Source: UBA8752 sp965657965 (GTDB lineage: Bacteria; Bacteroidota; Bacteroidia; Flavobacteriales_D; Sanyastnellaceae). From it: a DNA stretch of 64,000 nucleotides. This document shows, one piece after another, positions 33,620-44,000 of the stretch; position 1 is the first letter of the stretch; each line of letters opens with the position of its first letter. The DNA lies in the NCBI GenBank assembly GCA_965657965.1, contig CBFHQM010000003.1:102315-166314 (forward strand), written 5' to 3'. The notes below the pieces were generated by a model that was not told the origin of the DNA, did not search any database, and was given only the letters and a program-made list of their open reading frames with translations. A program made the translations under genes and the position numbers.

Positions 33620-36472
33620 TCAGAAAAGGCTGCTTTGAACCTCTCCTCCATCACCTTCTGAGGGTGTCCCTGTCGATTTCTCTTGACTCAACGCTTCGGC
33701 CTTCTCCCCTTCATCGGACTTCACCGGTGAATTGACCGGCCCCGCGGCTACCTTCTCCCCCTGAACGGGTGAGACTTCGCTAGCCTGCGCTGCGATTTCC
33801 GTATCGGCCACGTCTGTGGCAATGGCCTCTGCCTCTCGGTTTGGATCGGGCGTGTCTTCCAAAACCACCTTGGCTCGAGGGTCCAAAGACAACCGTTTTC
33901 CGCGGGCTTTGACCCCTTTAACCGCAATGAATTCAGCCAAGCTAAAGCGCTGTTCGCCCAAGTCCTTTGCCTTGCACTTGATCACCGGTGCACCGTGGTC
34001 TGTAAAGAGCAGCAAAGCCGACCCCTCTTCCTCCCCAATGAAGCTCACCATTTTACTGGACGATTCGGCATGGAATCGCTTCACGTAGACGGCCTTCTTC
34101 TCTCCATCACGGTGAACAGCAGTCAGTGCACGGTCCGAATGCCATTTGTCCAAGTGCATCATGTCATCTGGAAAATGAACCGACAATTCCGGCTTCACCA
34201 ACTCGTAGGCCCCGCTTTCCATGACCACCAAAATCCGGTCTTCCGGGCCAAACGCCCCCAGCAAACGCCCCCGGCCTTCGCTGTTTAATCTGCGCACAGC
34301 ACCATCAAACCAGACTTTACGTGCACCGAGCGTACTCGTGCCCGCACTCTTGAGGTCCACCTTCCCTGTAACTGGGTGTTTGGTAACGGTGTTGCCCGCC
34401 GCACCCCGCCCCTTGATGGCGACTTCGGCGAAATCGACATCCACCTTGAGCGACTTGAGACGTTGCACCCGACTCAGGTGCACCGTGACCTGCTCTGCCT
34501 CGCCATTGGGATTGTGCGAAAACCAGAGCATTTGACTGCCTGGCGTCCCCTTGGTCAAGGGGTAAATCTTGTCTCGGGTCATGGAGGTCACATGGAACCG
34601 CTTCACGAACGTTCTGCCCCCACCGCTCTTTTTCCCATCGCGGTAGATCATGTTGTACGTGGTGCGTTCATCGCCTCGTTTCCACACGCCAACATGCAAG
34701 ATGTCTTTGCCAAAGAACGCTTTCGGACTCACTTTGGACACTTGCATTGTCCCGTCCTTCCTGAACACGATCACATCCGCGATGTCAGAGCAATCGCAGA
34801 TGTATTCCCCCTCTCCTCTGGGCATGCCAATGCCCACGAATCCCTCTGCATAATCTGCATAAAGTTTGTGGTTGGCCACCGCCACTTTCGCACTGTCAAT
34901 GGTGCCGAAGGTTTTGAGAATCGTCTTTCTCTCCCGCCCTTTCCCGAACTTCTTTTTGAGTTGACGAAACCACTCAATGGTATAGTCGGTGAGATGAGCG
35001 AGGTGATTTTCTACCTCTTCAATTTCCGCCTCCATATTGGCAATGCGCCGATCGGCCTTCTCGGAGTCAAACTTGGAGATGCGCTTGATTCGGATCTCGG
35101 TTAAGCGCGTCACGTCCTCGTCTGTGACCGGACGGATGAGGTGCTGAATGTGGGGCTTGAGTCCCGCGTGAATCGCCTCAAGAATGGCCTCCCACGTCTC
35201 GCACTCCTCGATGTCGCGGTAAATGCGCTTTTCGATGAAGATCTTCTCCAAAGACGCAAAGTGCCAGGCCTCTCTGAGTTCGGCCAACCGGATTTCCAGC
35301 TCTCTGCCCAACAGCATCTTGGTGCGGTTGGTGCTCCGCCGCAAAATCTCTTTGACCCCCAGAAATGCGGGCTTATCGTCTTCGATGACACACGCGTTTG
35401 GTGCAATGCGCACTTCGCAGTCTGTGAATGCAAACAGGGCATCAATTGTGCGGTCTGGGCTCACCCCATTTGCGAGGTGAATCATCACCTCCACCACACT
35501 TGCTGTGTTGTCCTCAACCCGCTTGACTTTGATTTTGCCCTTCTCGTTGGCTTTGAGAATGCTTTCAATCAATGACGTCGTGGTCACTCCATAGGGCAAC
35601 TCTTCCACGATCAACGTCTTGTTGTCTTCTTTGCGCAGCTTGGCACGGACACGAATGCGTCCGCCCCTCAGTCCATCGTTGTACTGCTCACAATCGGCCT
35701 CTCCACCCGTAGGGAAGTCCGGCAACAGCTTAAAACTTCGCCCCTTGAGGTGGGCCACAGCTCCGTCAATGAGTTCGTTGAAGTTGTGCGGCAACATCTT
35801 GCACGCCAGTCCCACTGCAATGCCTTCTGCTCCTTGCTGCAACAGCAAAGGGAACTTCACCGGAAGCGTTTCCGGCTCTTGATTTCGGCCATCGTACGTC
35901 GCGAGCCAATTCGTGGTCTTCGCATTGAAGAGGGCCTCTTTTGCAAACGCACTCAACCGCGTTTCGATGTATCGCGGAGCCGCAGCGCGGTCACCCGTTA
36001 AGATGTTTCCCCAGTTTCCCTGACAGTCCAAAGCAAGTTCGCGCTGGCCAATCTGAACCATGGCGTCCCCAATGCTCGCGTCCCCGTGTGGGTGGAACTT
36101 CATGGTGTTGCCAATGGCATTGGCCACTTTGTGGAAACGGCCATCGTCCATCTCCCTGAGGGAGTGAAGAATCCGACGTTGTACCGGCTTCAGTCCGTCG
36201 TGCAGGTGGGGTACCGCCCGCTCCAAAATCACGTAAGACGCATAATCCAGGAAGTACTCATTGTACATGCCCTTGATGCGAATGACCTGCTCCATGTCCT
36301 CCGGAGCACTGCCGTTTTCTTCTGCGCTGTCCTCGCCTTCTTGATGAACCGCACCCGCTTCTTCCGACGACCCTGAGGGTTCGGTGGCATCTCCCTCCTG
36401 AGATTGTTCAGGCTTGGACTTTGGATCCTCTGATGGCAGGTTCTCCTCCTGGCCTTCGATCTCCTCGCTCAT
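33620..36472 (-). CDS. parC: DNA topoisomerase IV subunit A
   Basis: 950-residue DNA-cleaving subunit of topoisomerase IV. A low-complexity acidic N-terminal tail of about 60 residues precedes the conserved core IKGMYNEYFLDYASYVILER and LKPVQRRILHSLREMDDGRF. The DNA-attacking tyrosine is in AAPRYIETRLS and the GDASIGDAMVQIGQ segment is present. The C-terminal beta-propeller-like region begins around residue 560 and an acidic tail (SEVSPVQGEKVAAGPVN, EGDGGEVQSSLF) ends the protein. The form matches Bacteroidota ParC rather than GyrA. It overlaps parE by ATGA. Confidence 0.92.
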   Translation of the reverse strand: MSEEIEGQEENLPSEDPKSKPEQSQEGDATEPSGSSEEAGAVHQEGEDSAEENGSAPEDMEQVIRIKGMYNEYFLDYASYVILERAVPHLHDGLKPVQRRILHSLREMDDGRFHKVANAIGNTMKFHPHGDASIGDAMVQIGQRELALDCQGNWGNILTGDRAAAPRYIETRLSAFAKEALFNAKTTNWLATYDGRNQEPETLPVKFPLLLQQGAEGIAVGLACKMLPHNFNELIDGAVAHLKGRSFKLLPDFPTGGEADCEQYNDGLRGGRIRVRAKLRKEDNKTLIVEELPYGVTTTSLIESILKANEKGKIKVKRVEDNTASVVEVMIHLANGVSPDRTIDALFAFTDCEVRIAPNACVIEDDKPAFLGVKEILRRSTNRTKMLLGRELEIRLAELREAWHFASLEKIFIEKRIYRDIEECETWEAILEAIHAGLKPHIQHLIRPVTDEDVTRLTEIRIKRISKFDSEKADRRIANMEAEIEEVENHLAHLTDYTIEWFRQLKKKFGKGRERKTILKTFGTIDSAKVAVANHKLYADYAEGFVGIGMPRGEGEYICDCSDIADVIVFRKDGTMQVSKVSPKAFFGKDILHVGVWKRGDERTTYNMIYRDGKKSGGGRTFVKRFHVTSMTRDKIYPLTKGTPGSQMLWFSHNPNGEAEQVTVHLSRVQRLKSLKVDVDFAEVAIKGRGAAGNTVTKHPVTGKVDLKSAGTSTLGARKVWFDGAVRRLNSEGRGRLLGAFGPEDRILVVMESGAYELVKPELSVHFPDDMMHLDKWHSDRALTAVHRDGEKKAVYVKRFHAESSSKMVSFIGEEEGSALLLFTDHGAPVIKCKAKDLGEQRFSLAEFIAVKGVKARGKRLSLDPRAKVVLEDTPDPNREAEAIATDVADTEIAAQASEVSPVQGEKVAAGPVNSPVKSDEGEKAEALSQEKSTGTPSEGDGGEVQSSLF

Positions 36473-38349
36473 GCTGCTTCTGTGGTTTCTTCCTTGGCCG
36501 CTTCCGCATCGGGGTCCTTCTCCACGCGCAAGTTGTCAATGATGAATCGCTGCCTCGTCGGTGTGTTTTTGCCCATAAAGAAGGCCAACATGTCGTCCAG
36601 TTTCTGCTCCCCGCCCAAGTCCACTGGATCGAGGCGAATGTCCTCCCCAATGAAGTGAGAAAACTCATCTGGACTGATCTCTCCCAATCCCTTGAATCGG
36701 GTGATTTCTGGCTTTGGACCCAAATCTGCAATGGCCTGCAGTCGCTCTTCGTCCGTGTAGCAATACCGGGTCTCCTTTTTGTTTCTGACCCGGAACAACG
36801 GCGTCTGCAAAACATACAAATGGCCCTTTCTCACCAAGTCGGGAAAAAATTGGAGGAAGAAGGTCATGAGCAGAATCCGGATGTGCATGCCATCCACGTC
36901 TGCATCCGTGGCAATCACCACGTTGTTGTAGCGCAACCCGTCCAATCCGTCCTCGATGTCCAAGGCCGCTTGCAACAAGTTGAACTCCTCGTTTTCATAC
37001 ACCACTTTCTTTGTCAGCCCATAGCAATTGAGCGGCTTTCCCTTCAAGGAGAACACCGCCTGCGAATTGACGTCGCGGGCTTTGGTGATGCTGCCCGAAG
37101 CGCTATCACCCTCGGTAATGAACAGCGTGGAGTCTTCTGCCCGTTCGTGTTTTTTGGTCAGGTGCACCCGGCAATCCCGCAGTTTCTTGTTGTGGAGGCT
37201 TGCCTTTTTGGCGCGTTCCCTGGCCAACTTCTTGATGCCTGCTAAATCCTTTCGCTCCTTTTCGCTCTGCAGTATCCGCTTGTGCAAGGCATCGGCTGCC
37301 TCCTGATTTCTGTGCAGGTGATTGGCCAATTCCACCTTCAAGAAGTCATAAACAAAAGACCGCATGCTGGTTCCACCTGGGCGGATTTCCGAAGACCCAA
37401 GCTTGGTCTTGGTCTGGGATTCGAACACAGGTTCTTGCACGCGAACAGCAATGCCCGCCATTAAACCCATCCGAACGTCGCCTGGGTCGTATTCCTTTTG
37501 AAAGAAATCGCGAACCACCTTCACGTAGGCCTCCCGAAGTGCCTTTTGGTGCGTACCGCCTTGCGTTGTGTACTGTCCATTCACAAAGCTGTAGTGGTCT
37601 TCCCCGTATGCTTGCGTGTGGGTCAAGGCCACCTCGATGTCCTCCCCGCGCAAGTGAATGATGGGATAACCAGGCTCTGCGGAGAGGTTCTGACCGATCA
37701 AGTCCTTTAGGCCTTCCTCACTGTGGATCTTTTCGCCATTGAACACCAAGGTCAAGCCACAGTTCAAGTACGCATAATTCCAAAGCAGCCGCTCCACATA
37801 CTCCTTCCTGTACTGGTAGCCTTTGAATACAGACGCGTCTGGACGGAACTGTGTCCGGGTTCCATTGCGCAATGAGGTGGGCACCACATCTTGATCATCC
37901 ACCAAAACACCTTGCTCAAAACAGGCCACCTTGACTGCACCTTCTCGGAAGCTCTCGATTTTGAAATCTGTGGACAAGGCATTCACAGCCTTGGTGCCCA
38001 CACCATTCAATCCAACGGTTTTCGAAAACGCACCTTCGCTGTATTTCGCCCCCGTGTTGATTTTGGACACGCAATCCACCAACGCACCGTGGGGAATGCC
38101 CCGGCCGTAATCGCGGACTTGAACCGCTCCATCTCGAATGGTGACATCAATGGTTTTTCCATTGCCCATCAAATGTTCGTCGATGCTGTTGTCGATCACT
38201 TCCTTCAGGAGCACGTAAATGCCATCGTCTGCACTGGCACCGTCGCCGAGCTTTCCGATGTACATACCCGGCCGCAGGCGGATGTGCTCCTTCCAATCCA
38301 GCGACCGGATGTCGCTTTCCGTGTAGTCTTGTCCGATGTTATTTGCCAC
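36469..38349 (-). CDS. parE: DNA topoisomerase IV subunit B
   Basis: 626-residue ATPase subunit of topoisomerase IV. The GHKL ATP site is seen in LLKEVIDNSIDEHLMG and RDYGRGIPHG, and in the lid region VGLNGVGTKAVNAL. The TOPRIM motifs are LFITEGDSASG and ATDADVDGMHIRILL. The conserved family start is DYTESDIRSLDWKEHIRLRP. The GTG at 38349, giving (V/M)ANNIGQDYTES, matches the usual N-terminal length and lies downstream of a promoter-like box at 38372-38379. An ATG at 38385 would add 12 residues (GYFSLCKKSAT) with no family counterpart. Only the start is uncertain. Confidence 0.93.
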   Translation of the reverse strand: MANNIGQDYTESDIRSLDWKEHIRLRPGMYIGKLGDGASADDGIYVLLKEVIDNSIDEHLMGNGKTIDVTIRDGAVQVRDYGRGIPHGALVDCVSKINTGAKYSEGAFSKTVGLNGVGTKAVNALSTDFKIESFREGAVKVACFEQGVLVDDQDVVPTSLRNGTRTQFRPDASVFKGYQYRKEYVERLLWNYAYLNCGLTLVFNGEKIHSEEGLKDLIGQNLSAEPGYPIIHLRGEDIEVALTHTQAYGEDHYSFVNGQYTTQGGTHQKALREAYVKVVRDFFQKEYDPGDVRMGLMAGIAVRVQEPVFESQTKTKLGSSEIRPGGTSMRSFVYDFLKVELANHLHRNQEAADALHKRILQSEKERKDLAGIKKLARERAKKASLHNKKLRDCRVHLTKKHERAEDSTLFITEGDSASGSITKARDVNSQAVFSLKGKPLNCYGLTKKVVYENEEFNLLQAALDIEDGLDGLRYNNVVIATDADVDGMHIRILLMTFFLQFFPDLVRKGHLYVLQTPLFRVRNKKETRYCYTDEERLQAIADLGPKPEITRFKGLGEISPDEFSHFIGEDIRLDPVDLGGEQKLDDMLAFFMGKNTPTRQRFIIDNLRVEKDPDAEAAKEETTEAA

Positions 38350-38371
38350 AGTCGCGCTTTTTTTGCAAAGG

Positions 38372-38379
38372 GAAAAATA
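38372..38379 (-). promoter_or_regulatory. Possible -7 box (TATTTTTC) for parE-parC
   Basis: Minus-strand TATTTTTC has one mismatch to TAnnTTTG, 22 bases before the GTG at 38349. It would place transcription start inside the longer frame, supporting the GTG start. Confidence 0.3.
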
Positions 38380-38525
38380 GCCCATTTCCCCTGTAGCTTG
38401 GGGTATTTACGCCGGTCGTTTTCCACACTCCCCCCGGTTCTTTCCCGACGACGATGACAAATCTCACCCCCGGGTAATCCCCGAATCGTTGCAGTACCGC
38501 ATCAAAATCAGGTTTACCTTGTTGT

Positions 38526-41036
38526 ATGGTCATGTCGGTTTTGAAGTCCCCCCTCTTTTTATTGCTCTGTCTCTTGGGTGTTTCTTGCTCTGCTCAGGCA
38601 CAATGGCACGTGGCTGCCCCTGAAACCAAAGCCGCCAATTGGTTGCTCGGCGATGCCGGAAAACCCCAAGAAAGGGAGCACATCCCTGCCGCGCGTGCCG
38701 TTCATTATTCCCACGAGGCGCTCATGGAAGCCTTGGCCGAAGCTCCTCAAGAATACAATGTCGAGACGCGCACAGGCTCCACACTCGAAAACTCCACCCT
38801 CCGGTTGAATCTTCCAATGCCCGACGCCACGTCGGCACTGGGCTGGACGGAACACACCTTTCGTGTGGTTCGCTCCGACGTGATGCATCCACAGTTGAGT
38901 GCGAAATTCCCTCAAATCTCCAGTTACTTGGTGCTTTCTGAGCGCAACCATCTGATTGCTGGACGCGTGGATTTGGGCGACCACGGGTTTCATGGCATCC
39001 TTCACACACCGGACGGCGCCGTTTATCTCGACCCATGGAATGCCGGCGACACCGATCAATTGATGGTGTACACGCGGAAAGAATTCATGGCCGCGACCGG
39101 CAAACGCAGGTTGGACTGTGATGTCCGCACCATGGGCCTTGGCAAGGGCAGTGAAGCCGACGGGACCCACTCGCTCGAAGATGGTCGACTGTCGCAACGC
39201 CTCGGCCCTCCGTATGGTCCGACCCGACGGAATTATGCATTGGCCTTGGCGTGTACCGGTGAGTATGCCCAGTTTCATGGCGGCACGGTCGCCAGCGTAC
39301 TCTCCGCGATGAACACCTCAATTAACCGAATGAACAGCATTGCCGAACCCGAGCTTGCCATTCGATTGAACCTCATCCCAGACAATGACGACCTGATTTT
39401 TCTAAACGCGGCAACCGACCCCTACACCAACTCCAGTGGCGGGACTATGCTCTCCCAAAATCAAACGACCATCAACAGCATCATCGGGTCCAACAGCTAT
39501 GACATTGGTCACGTATTCTCCACAGGAGGCGGAGGTGTTGCCTACCTCGGTTCGGTGTGCACAAGCTTTAAAGCCGGCGGCGTCACTGGCCTTCCCTCTC
39601 CGGTTGGCGACCCCTTTGACGTGGATTACGTGGCCCACGAAATGGGCCATCAGTTTGGATGCAACCACACCTTCAACAACAATTGCAGCGGCAACCGATC
39701 GGCAAACGATGCCTATGAGCCCGGGAGCGGGTCGACCATCATGAGTTACAGCGGCATTTGCGCTCCCAACCTGCAGAATTTATCCGATGACGTCTACCAT
39801 GTGCACAGCCTCATCGAAGGATCTGATTACCTGCACACCGGATTTGGAAACTCTTGCTCTACCCCCATCAGCAGTGGGAATTCAGCCCCCTCAGTGAGCG
39901 TGGGTTCCAGCGGGTTCTCCATTCCTGCATCCACACCATTTGAACTGATCGCCACAGGCAGTGACCCCAACCCAAGCAACATCCTCACTTACAGTTGGGA
40001 GCAGTACAACTTGGGATCAGCCACCACTAGCGGAGACAACAACCTCAACAACCCCAGTGGCAATGCCCCCTGCATTCGCTCCTTTCCTCCCGTCAGCAGC
40101 CCTACCCGAGTCATTCCCAAGCTCTCGAGCTTACTGTCCAACCAAGTCTCTTTTGGTGAGCACATTCCCGATTACAACCGAACCCTCACCTTTAAGTGCA
40201 CAGTAAGGGACAACAACCCGAGCTGCGGCGGCATTGCAGTGGGCACCAAAACTTTTCTCGTGGACGCCAGTACAGGGCCCTTTTTGGTCGATTACCCAAA
40301 CAGCAACATTACCCGCCCGGGCAATTCAGACTTGACTGTCCTTTGGGATGTGGCAGGCACCACAGGAGGCAATGTAAACTGCGCAAACGTAGACATCTAT
40401 TGCAGTGTGGATGGAGGCTACACTTGGCCATACCTTTTGGCCGAGGCTGTGCCCAACGACGGAGAACACGTGGTGTTGCTTCCTTCAGTGGCCAGCACCC
40501 AAACCCGAATCAAGATCAAAGGAAGCGGCAACATCTTCTTTGATGTCTCCAACACCAATTTCACATTGGACGCTGTCCAAGGGTGCACCAATTCCTCGGC
40601 CTGCAACTACATGGACGTCGCCTCGATCGACGATGGATCCTGTATTTTGCCTGGATTGCTTTACGCCGATGCCGATGGCGACGGCTACGGAAATGCCAAT
40701 GTGACCGCTACCGGATGTGATGGGACACTCATTGGTTACGTCTCAAACGAAACCGATTGCGATGATTCACGTAATGACGTCTACCCGGGCGCACCGGGGA
40801 CGCAAGATGGCGTAGACAACGATTGCAGCGGCGGCGACCTGAGTCCAGATGAGGTGAGCCAATGCCCTGAGGACATCGACGGAGATGGCCTTGTGAACGT
40901 GAATGACGTCCTCCTGCTCCTTGGCGAGTTTGGCTGCACTGCGGGTTGTACGTTCGATGTGAACGGCATTCCCGGTGTCGATGTGGCGGACTTTTTGCTC
41001 CTGTTGGGGGCATACGGTCTGCCCTGTACGAATTGA
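38526..41036 (+). CDS. Secreted reprolysin-like zinc metalloprotease with metal-binding motif and dockerin-like tail
   Basis: 836-residue exported protein. A signal peptide (LFLLLCLLGVSCSAQAQ) and pro-region precede a metzincin catalytic domain with HEMGHQFGCNHTF; the first zinc histidine is residue 371, and the Met-turn candidate is STIMSYSG. A fibronectin-like region and a segment with VDIYCSVDGGYTWPY follow. Then come one cysteine repeat (GCTNSSACNYMDVASIDDGS), a MopE-like metal-binding stretch (DADGDGYGNANVTATGCDG, DCDDSRNDVYPGAPGTQDGV, DNDC), and a double dockerin-like motif (CPEDIDGDGLVNVNDVLLLL plus FDVNGIPGVDVADFLLLLGA) ending in CTN. It probably cleaves extracellular protein. It is 17 bases before the next gene, so the two are likely co-transcribed. 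Confidence 0.85.
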   Translation: MVMSVLKSPLFLLLCLLGVSCSAQAQWHVAAPETKAANWLLGDAGKPQEREHIPAARAVHYSHEALMEALAEAPQEYNVETRTGSTLENSTLRLNLPMPDATSALGWTEHTFRVVRSDVMHPQLSAKFPQISSYLVLSERNHLIAGRVDLGDHGFHGILHTPDGAVYLDPWNAGDTDQLMVYTRKEFMAATGKRRLDCDVRTMGLGKGSEADGTHSLEDGRLSQRLGPPYGPTRRNYALALACTGEYAQFHGGTVASVLSAMNTSINRMNSIAEPELAIRLNLIPDNDDLIFLNAATDPYTNSSGGTMLSQNQTTINSIIGSNSYDIGHVFSTGGGGVAYLGSVCTSFKAGGVTGLPSPVGDPFDVDYVAHEMGHQFGCNHTFNNNCSGNRSANDAYEPGSGSTIMSYSGICAPNLQNLSDDVYHVHSLIEGSDYLHTGFGNSCSTPISSGNSAPSVSVGSSGFSIPASTPFELIATGSDPNPSNILTYSWEQYNLGSATTSGDNNLNNPSGNAPCIRSFPPVSSPTRVIPKLSSLLSNQVSFGEHIPDYNRTLTFKCTVRDNNPSCGGIAVGTKTFLVDASTGPFLVDYPNSNITRPGNSDLTVLWDVAGTTGGNVNCANVDIYCSVDGGYTWPYLLAEAVPNDGEHVVLLPSVASTQTRIKIKGSGNIFFDVSNTNFTLDAVQGCTNSSACNYMDVASIDDGSCILPGLLYADADGDGYGNANVTATGCDGTLIGYVSNETDCDDSRNDVYPGAPGTQDGVDNDCSGGDLSPDEVSQCPEDIDGDGLVNVNDVLLLLGEFGCTAGCTFDVNGIPGVDVADFLLLLGAYGLPCTN

Positions 41037-41053
41037 CCCTGAAAGGGGACTGA

Positions 41054-44000
41054 ATGCAATGCAACATGGCCCCAAGCGCCCGACATCCTAAGCCACTGAG
41101 CCGCTGTGCCACCGCCATTTTGGTGTTGGCGTTGTGTGCTTTGTCGCAGGGCATGAGCGGTCAAGAGGGGCATTGGAGCGCATGGATGCGAGATCCTTCC
41201 GTCCCCTTGGACAGCATTGAAGCCGCTTTTAACGCCAGCTGGGACACCGAGACAGCGCAACGAGGCAAGGGAATGAAGCCTTTTCAACGTTGGCTCGCCT
41301 TTGCCCGACCGCGCTATGATTCGTCTGGACTGAGGCCCGCAAGTCAAGCGGTCTTCCGTTCCATTGAAGACGCCGAAGCAGACAAAGCACAGGAATGGAT
41401 TCAACGCAGCATTTCTGACCCCCTCTGGAGTTACGAGGGACCCATAGGGCCTTCCGGGTTGGGTGGCTGCGGGCGATTGAACCGCGTGGTACAACGTCCC
41501 AATCATCCCAATGAATGGTGGGCCTGTGCGCCTGCTGGTGGTCTCTGGCGCACAGAAGACGCCGGCGCTTCATGGTGGCCAATGGGCAATGGCCAACTGA
41601 ACTCAATCGGGGTCACCGACTTGGCCTTCCATCCAACAGACCCCAACCGGCTTTGGCTGGCCACTGGAGACGGCGACTTCGGTGACACCCGTTCCATTGG
41701 CATTTGGACCAGTGAGGACGGCGGTCAATCTTGGGATCCGACGGGGTTGGATTGGGCCACATTCATGGGGCGAACCCTACAACGCGTTCTCGTGAGCCCA
41801 ATGCATCCCGATACGCTTTGGGTCGCGTCGAGTCTGGGCTTGTACCGCACCCTAAATGGAGGAGACAACTGGACAAGAACCTTAATCGGCAACATCGCTT
41901 CCTTGGAACTTGACCCTGCCGACCCAGAACACCTGCTGGCTGGTGAGTATGGCAACCGCATTTTCGAGAGCCACGACGCCGGCGAAACATGGTCCGAACA
42001 ATCCTTGGACGGCAGCGCCTTCGGCATCAGCCGGATTGCCTTGGCTTTTGCCCCCTCCGCCCCCGATACGGTTTATGCCGTCGCCGGTAACGTGAGTGAC
42101 CAAGGCTTGGCTGGTGTGTGGCGGAGCACAGACAATGGCGACACTTGGGCAGTCCAATCTCTAGGAGACAACGGCCCCAACCTACTTGGTTGGACCGTGG
42201 ATGGCGTAGACGATGGTGGACAGGCCTGGTACGACCTCACGATTGCCGTTTCTCCAGACCAACCTGAATGGGTTTTTGTGGGAGGTGTGAACCTTTGGTC
42301 CTCCAGCGATGGAGGCAGCAACTGGAACTGTGCTGGACACTGGTATGCAGGCGGCAATCTCCCCTATGTCCATGCCGATCAACACGGCCTTCAATTTCTT
42401 CCAGATGGCACCTTGCTCATCGCCAATGACGGGGGTGCTTTTCTCTACGATCCCGTGAACCAAACAGCCGAGGACAGAAGCGAAGGACTGGCGATTTCGC
42501 AGACCTATCGTTTGGATGCAGACCCACTGGCCATGGACCGATTCATCGCCGGCACGCAGGACAACGGGACCTACCTCAAACACAATGGGCAATGGGAACA
42601 TGTCTTGGGTGGAGATGGCTTCCAATGTGCTTTCCACAGCGCCTTGCAAGACGTGATTTATGCCTCGCTTTACTACGGACAAATCTTCCGGTCAGACGAC
42701 GGAGGCAATGCCTTTTCCGAAATCGCGGGCAATGCCGGACAAAGCGAAAACAGCCAGGGTGCTTGGCTCACCCCATGGGAGGTCAGCAAATTCAATCCCG
42801 ACTGGATCTACATGGCCAAAGACAAGGTCTATCGCTCCACAGACCGCGGCGAAGCTTGGACAGAACTCAACGACATTCCCGGCGGGAACTGCACAGCGCT
42901 GGCCTTGGCGCCAAGCGACGTAAGCCGCCTTTATGTGGCCAAAGAATTCAAGTTGTACCGTTCCACAGATGGTCAATCCTTTGACGAGTTGGACGTACCC
43001 AATGGATTCTCCTGGATCACAGACATCGAAGTCATGGCGAGCGATGCCAACCATGTGTTCTTGACCCTCTCCAACTACAACGATTCAACCAAAGTTCTGG
43101 AGAGCCACGATGGTGGCGAGTCTTGGATCAACATCTCCATGGGATTGCCTTCGGCGCCGATCAACTGCCTGGCCATCGATGTGGACGGCAACGGTTTGAA
43201 TTACGCAGGCACCGATGTCGGTGTGTACCGCAAAGCCAGCGCCGCCGGCAGTGAATGGGAACGCCATTCCTCCGGATTGCCCAACGTGAATGTTTCCGAC
43301 CTGGTGGTTCATGTGCCCTCCGGCCGCCTGGTTGCGGCGACGTATGGCCGAGGGGTGTATACCATTGGATTACCGGACCCTCCCACAAAAGACGCTGCAC
43401 TGGGTCGGATTCTCGCGCCGCGCGGAACGCAATGCGAAGCGCAAGTGTCTCCCGTGTTGCCCATTTTGAATTTGGGGACCGAGACCATCCACCAAATCGG
43501 GGTGCAGTACGGCGCATTTGGCAGCGTTGGTTCCGACACGCTTTGGAATGGCGTTCTGGCCCCCGGAGACAGTCTTCATTTGCACCTTTCGCCCTTGGCC
43601 ATGATGCCCGGATGGTCAGACTTCTCCGCCGTTCTGACCAGTGTAGACGGACAGACCGATGAACGCAGTGCCAACAATACCCGCTCTTCCCAGCTGTTGA
43701 CATTGGATGACCCAACCGAGGTGGTGGTCTCCTTTACATCCGACTGCTTTGCTTCCCAAAACGGCTGGGTTATACGAGACGCATTGGGCCGCGTGGTGCA
43801 CAGAAGCGGATGGTTGCCTCCTTTGTCTACCGACACGGACACTTTGTGTTTACCAACCACTTGTCTCGAGTTCGAAGTGCACCGTGACCAACTCAGCGGC
43901 TATGAAGCCTTGATGGCAGACTGTGCCGCTCCACTTGACTTTGAGATTAGGCACCTCGATGGTACGCCCATTCTCCAGGCCCCACAGACGGGCGTAGTCG

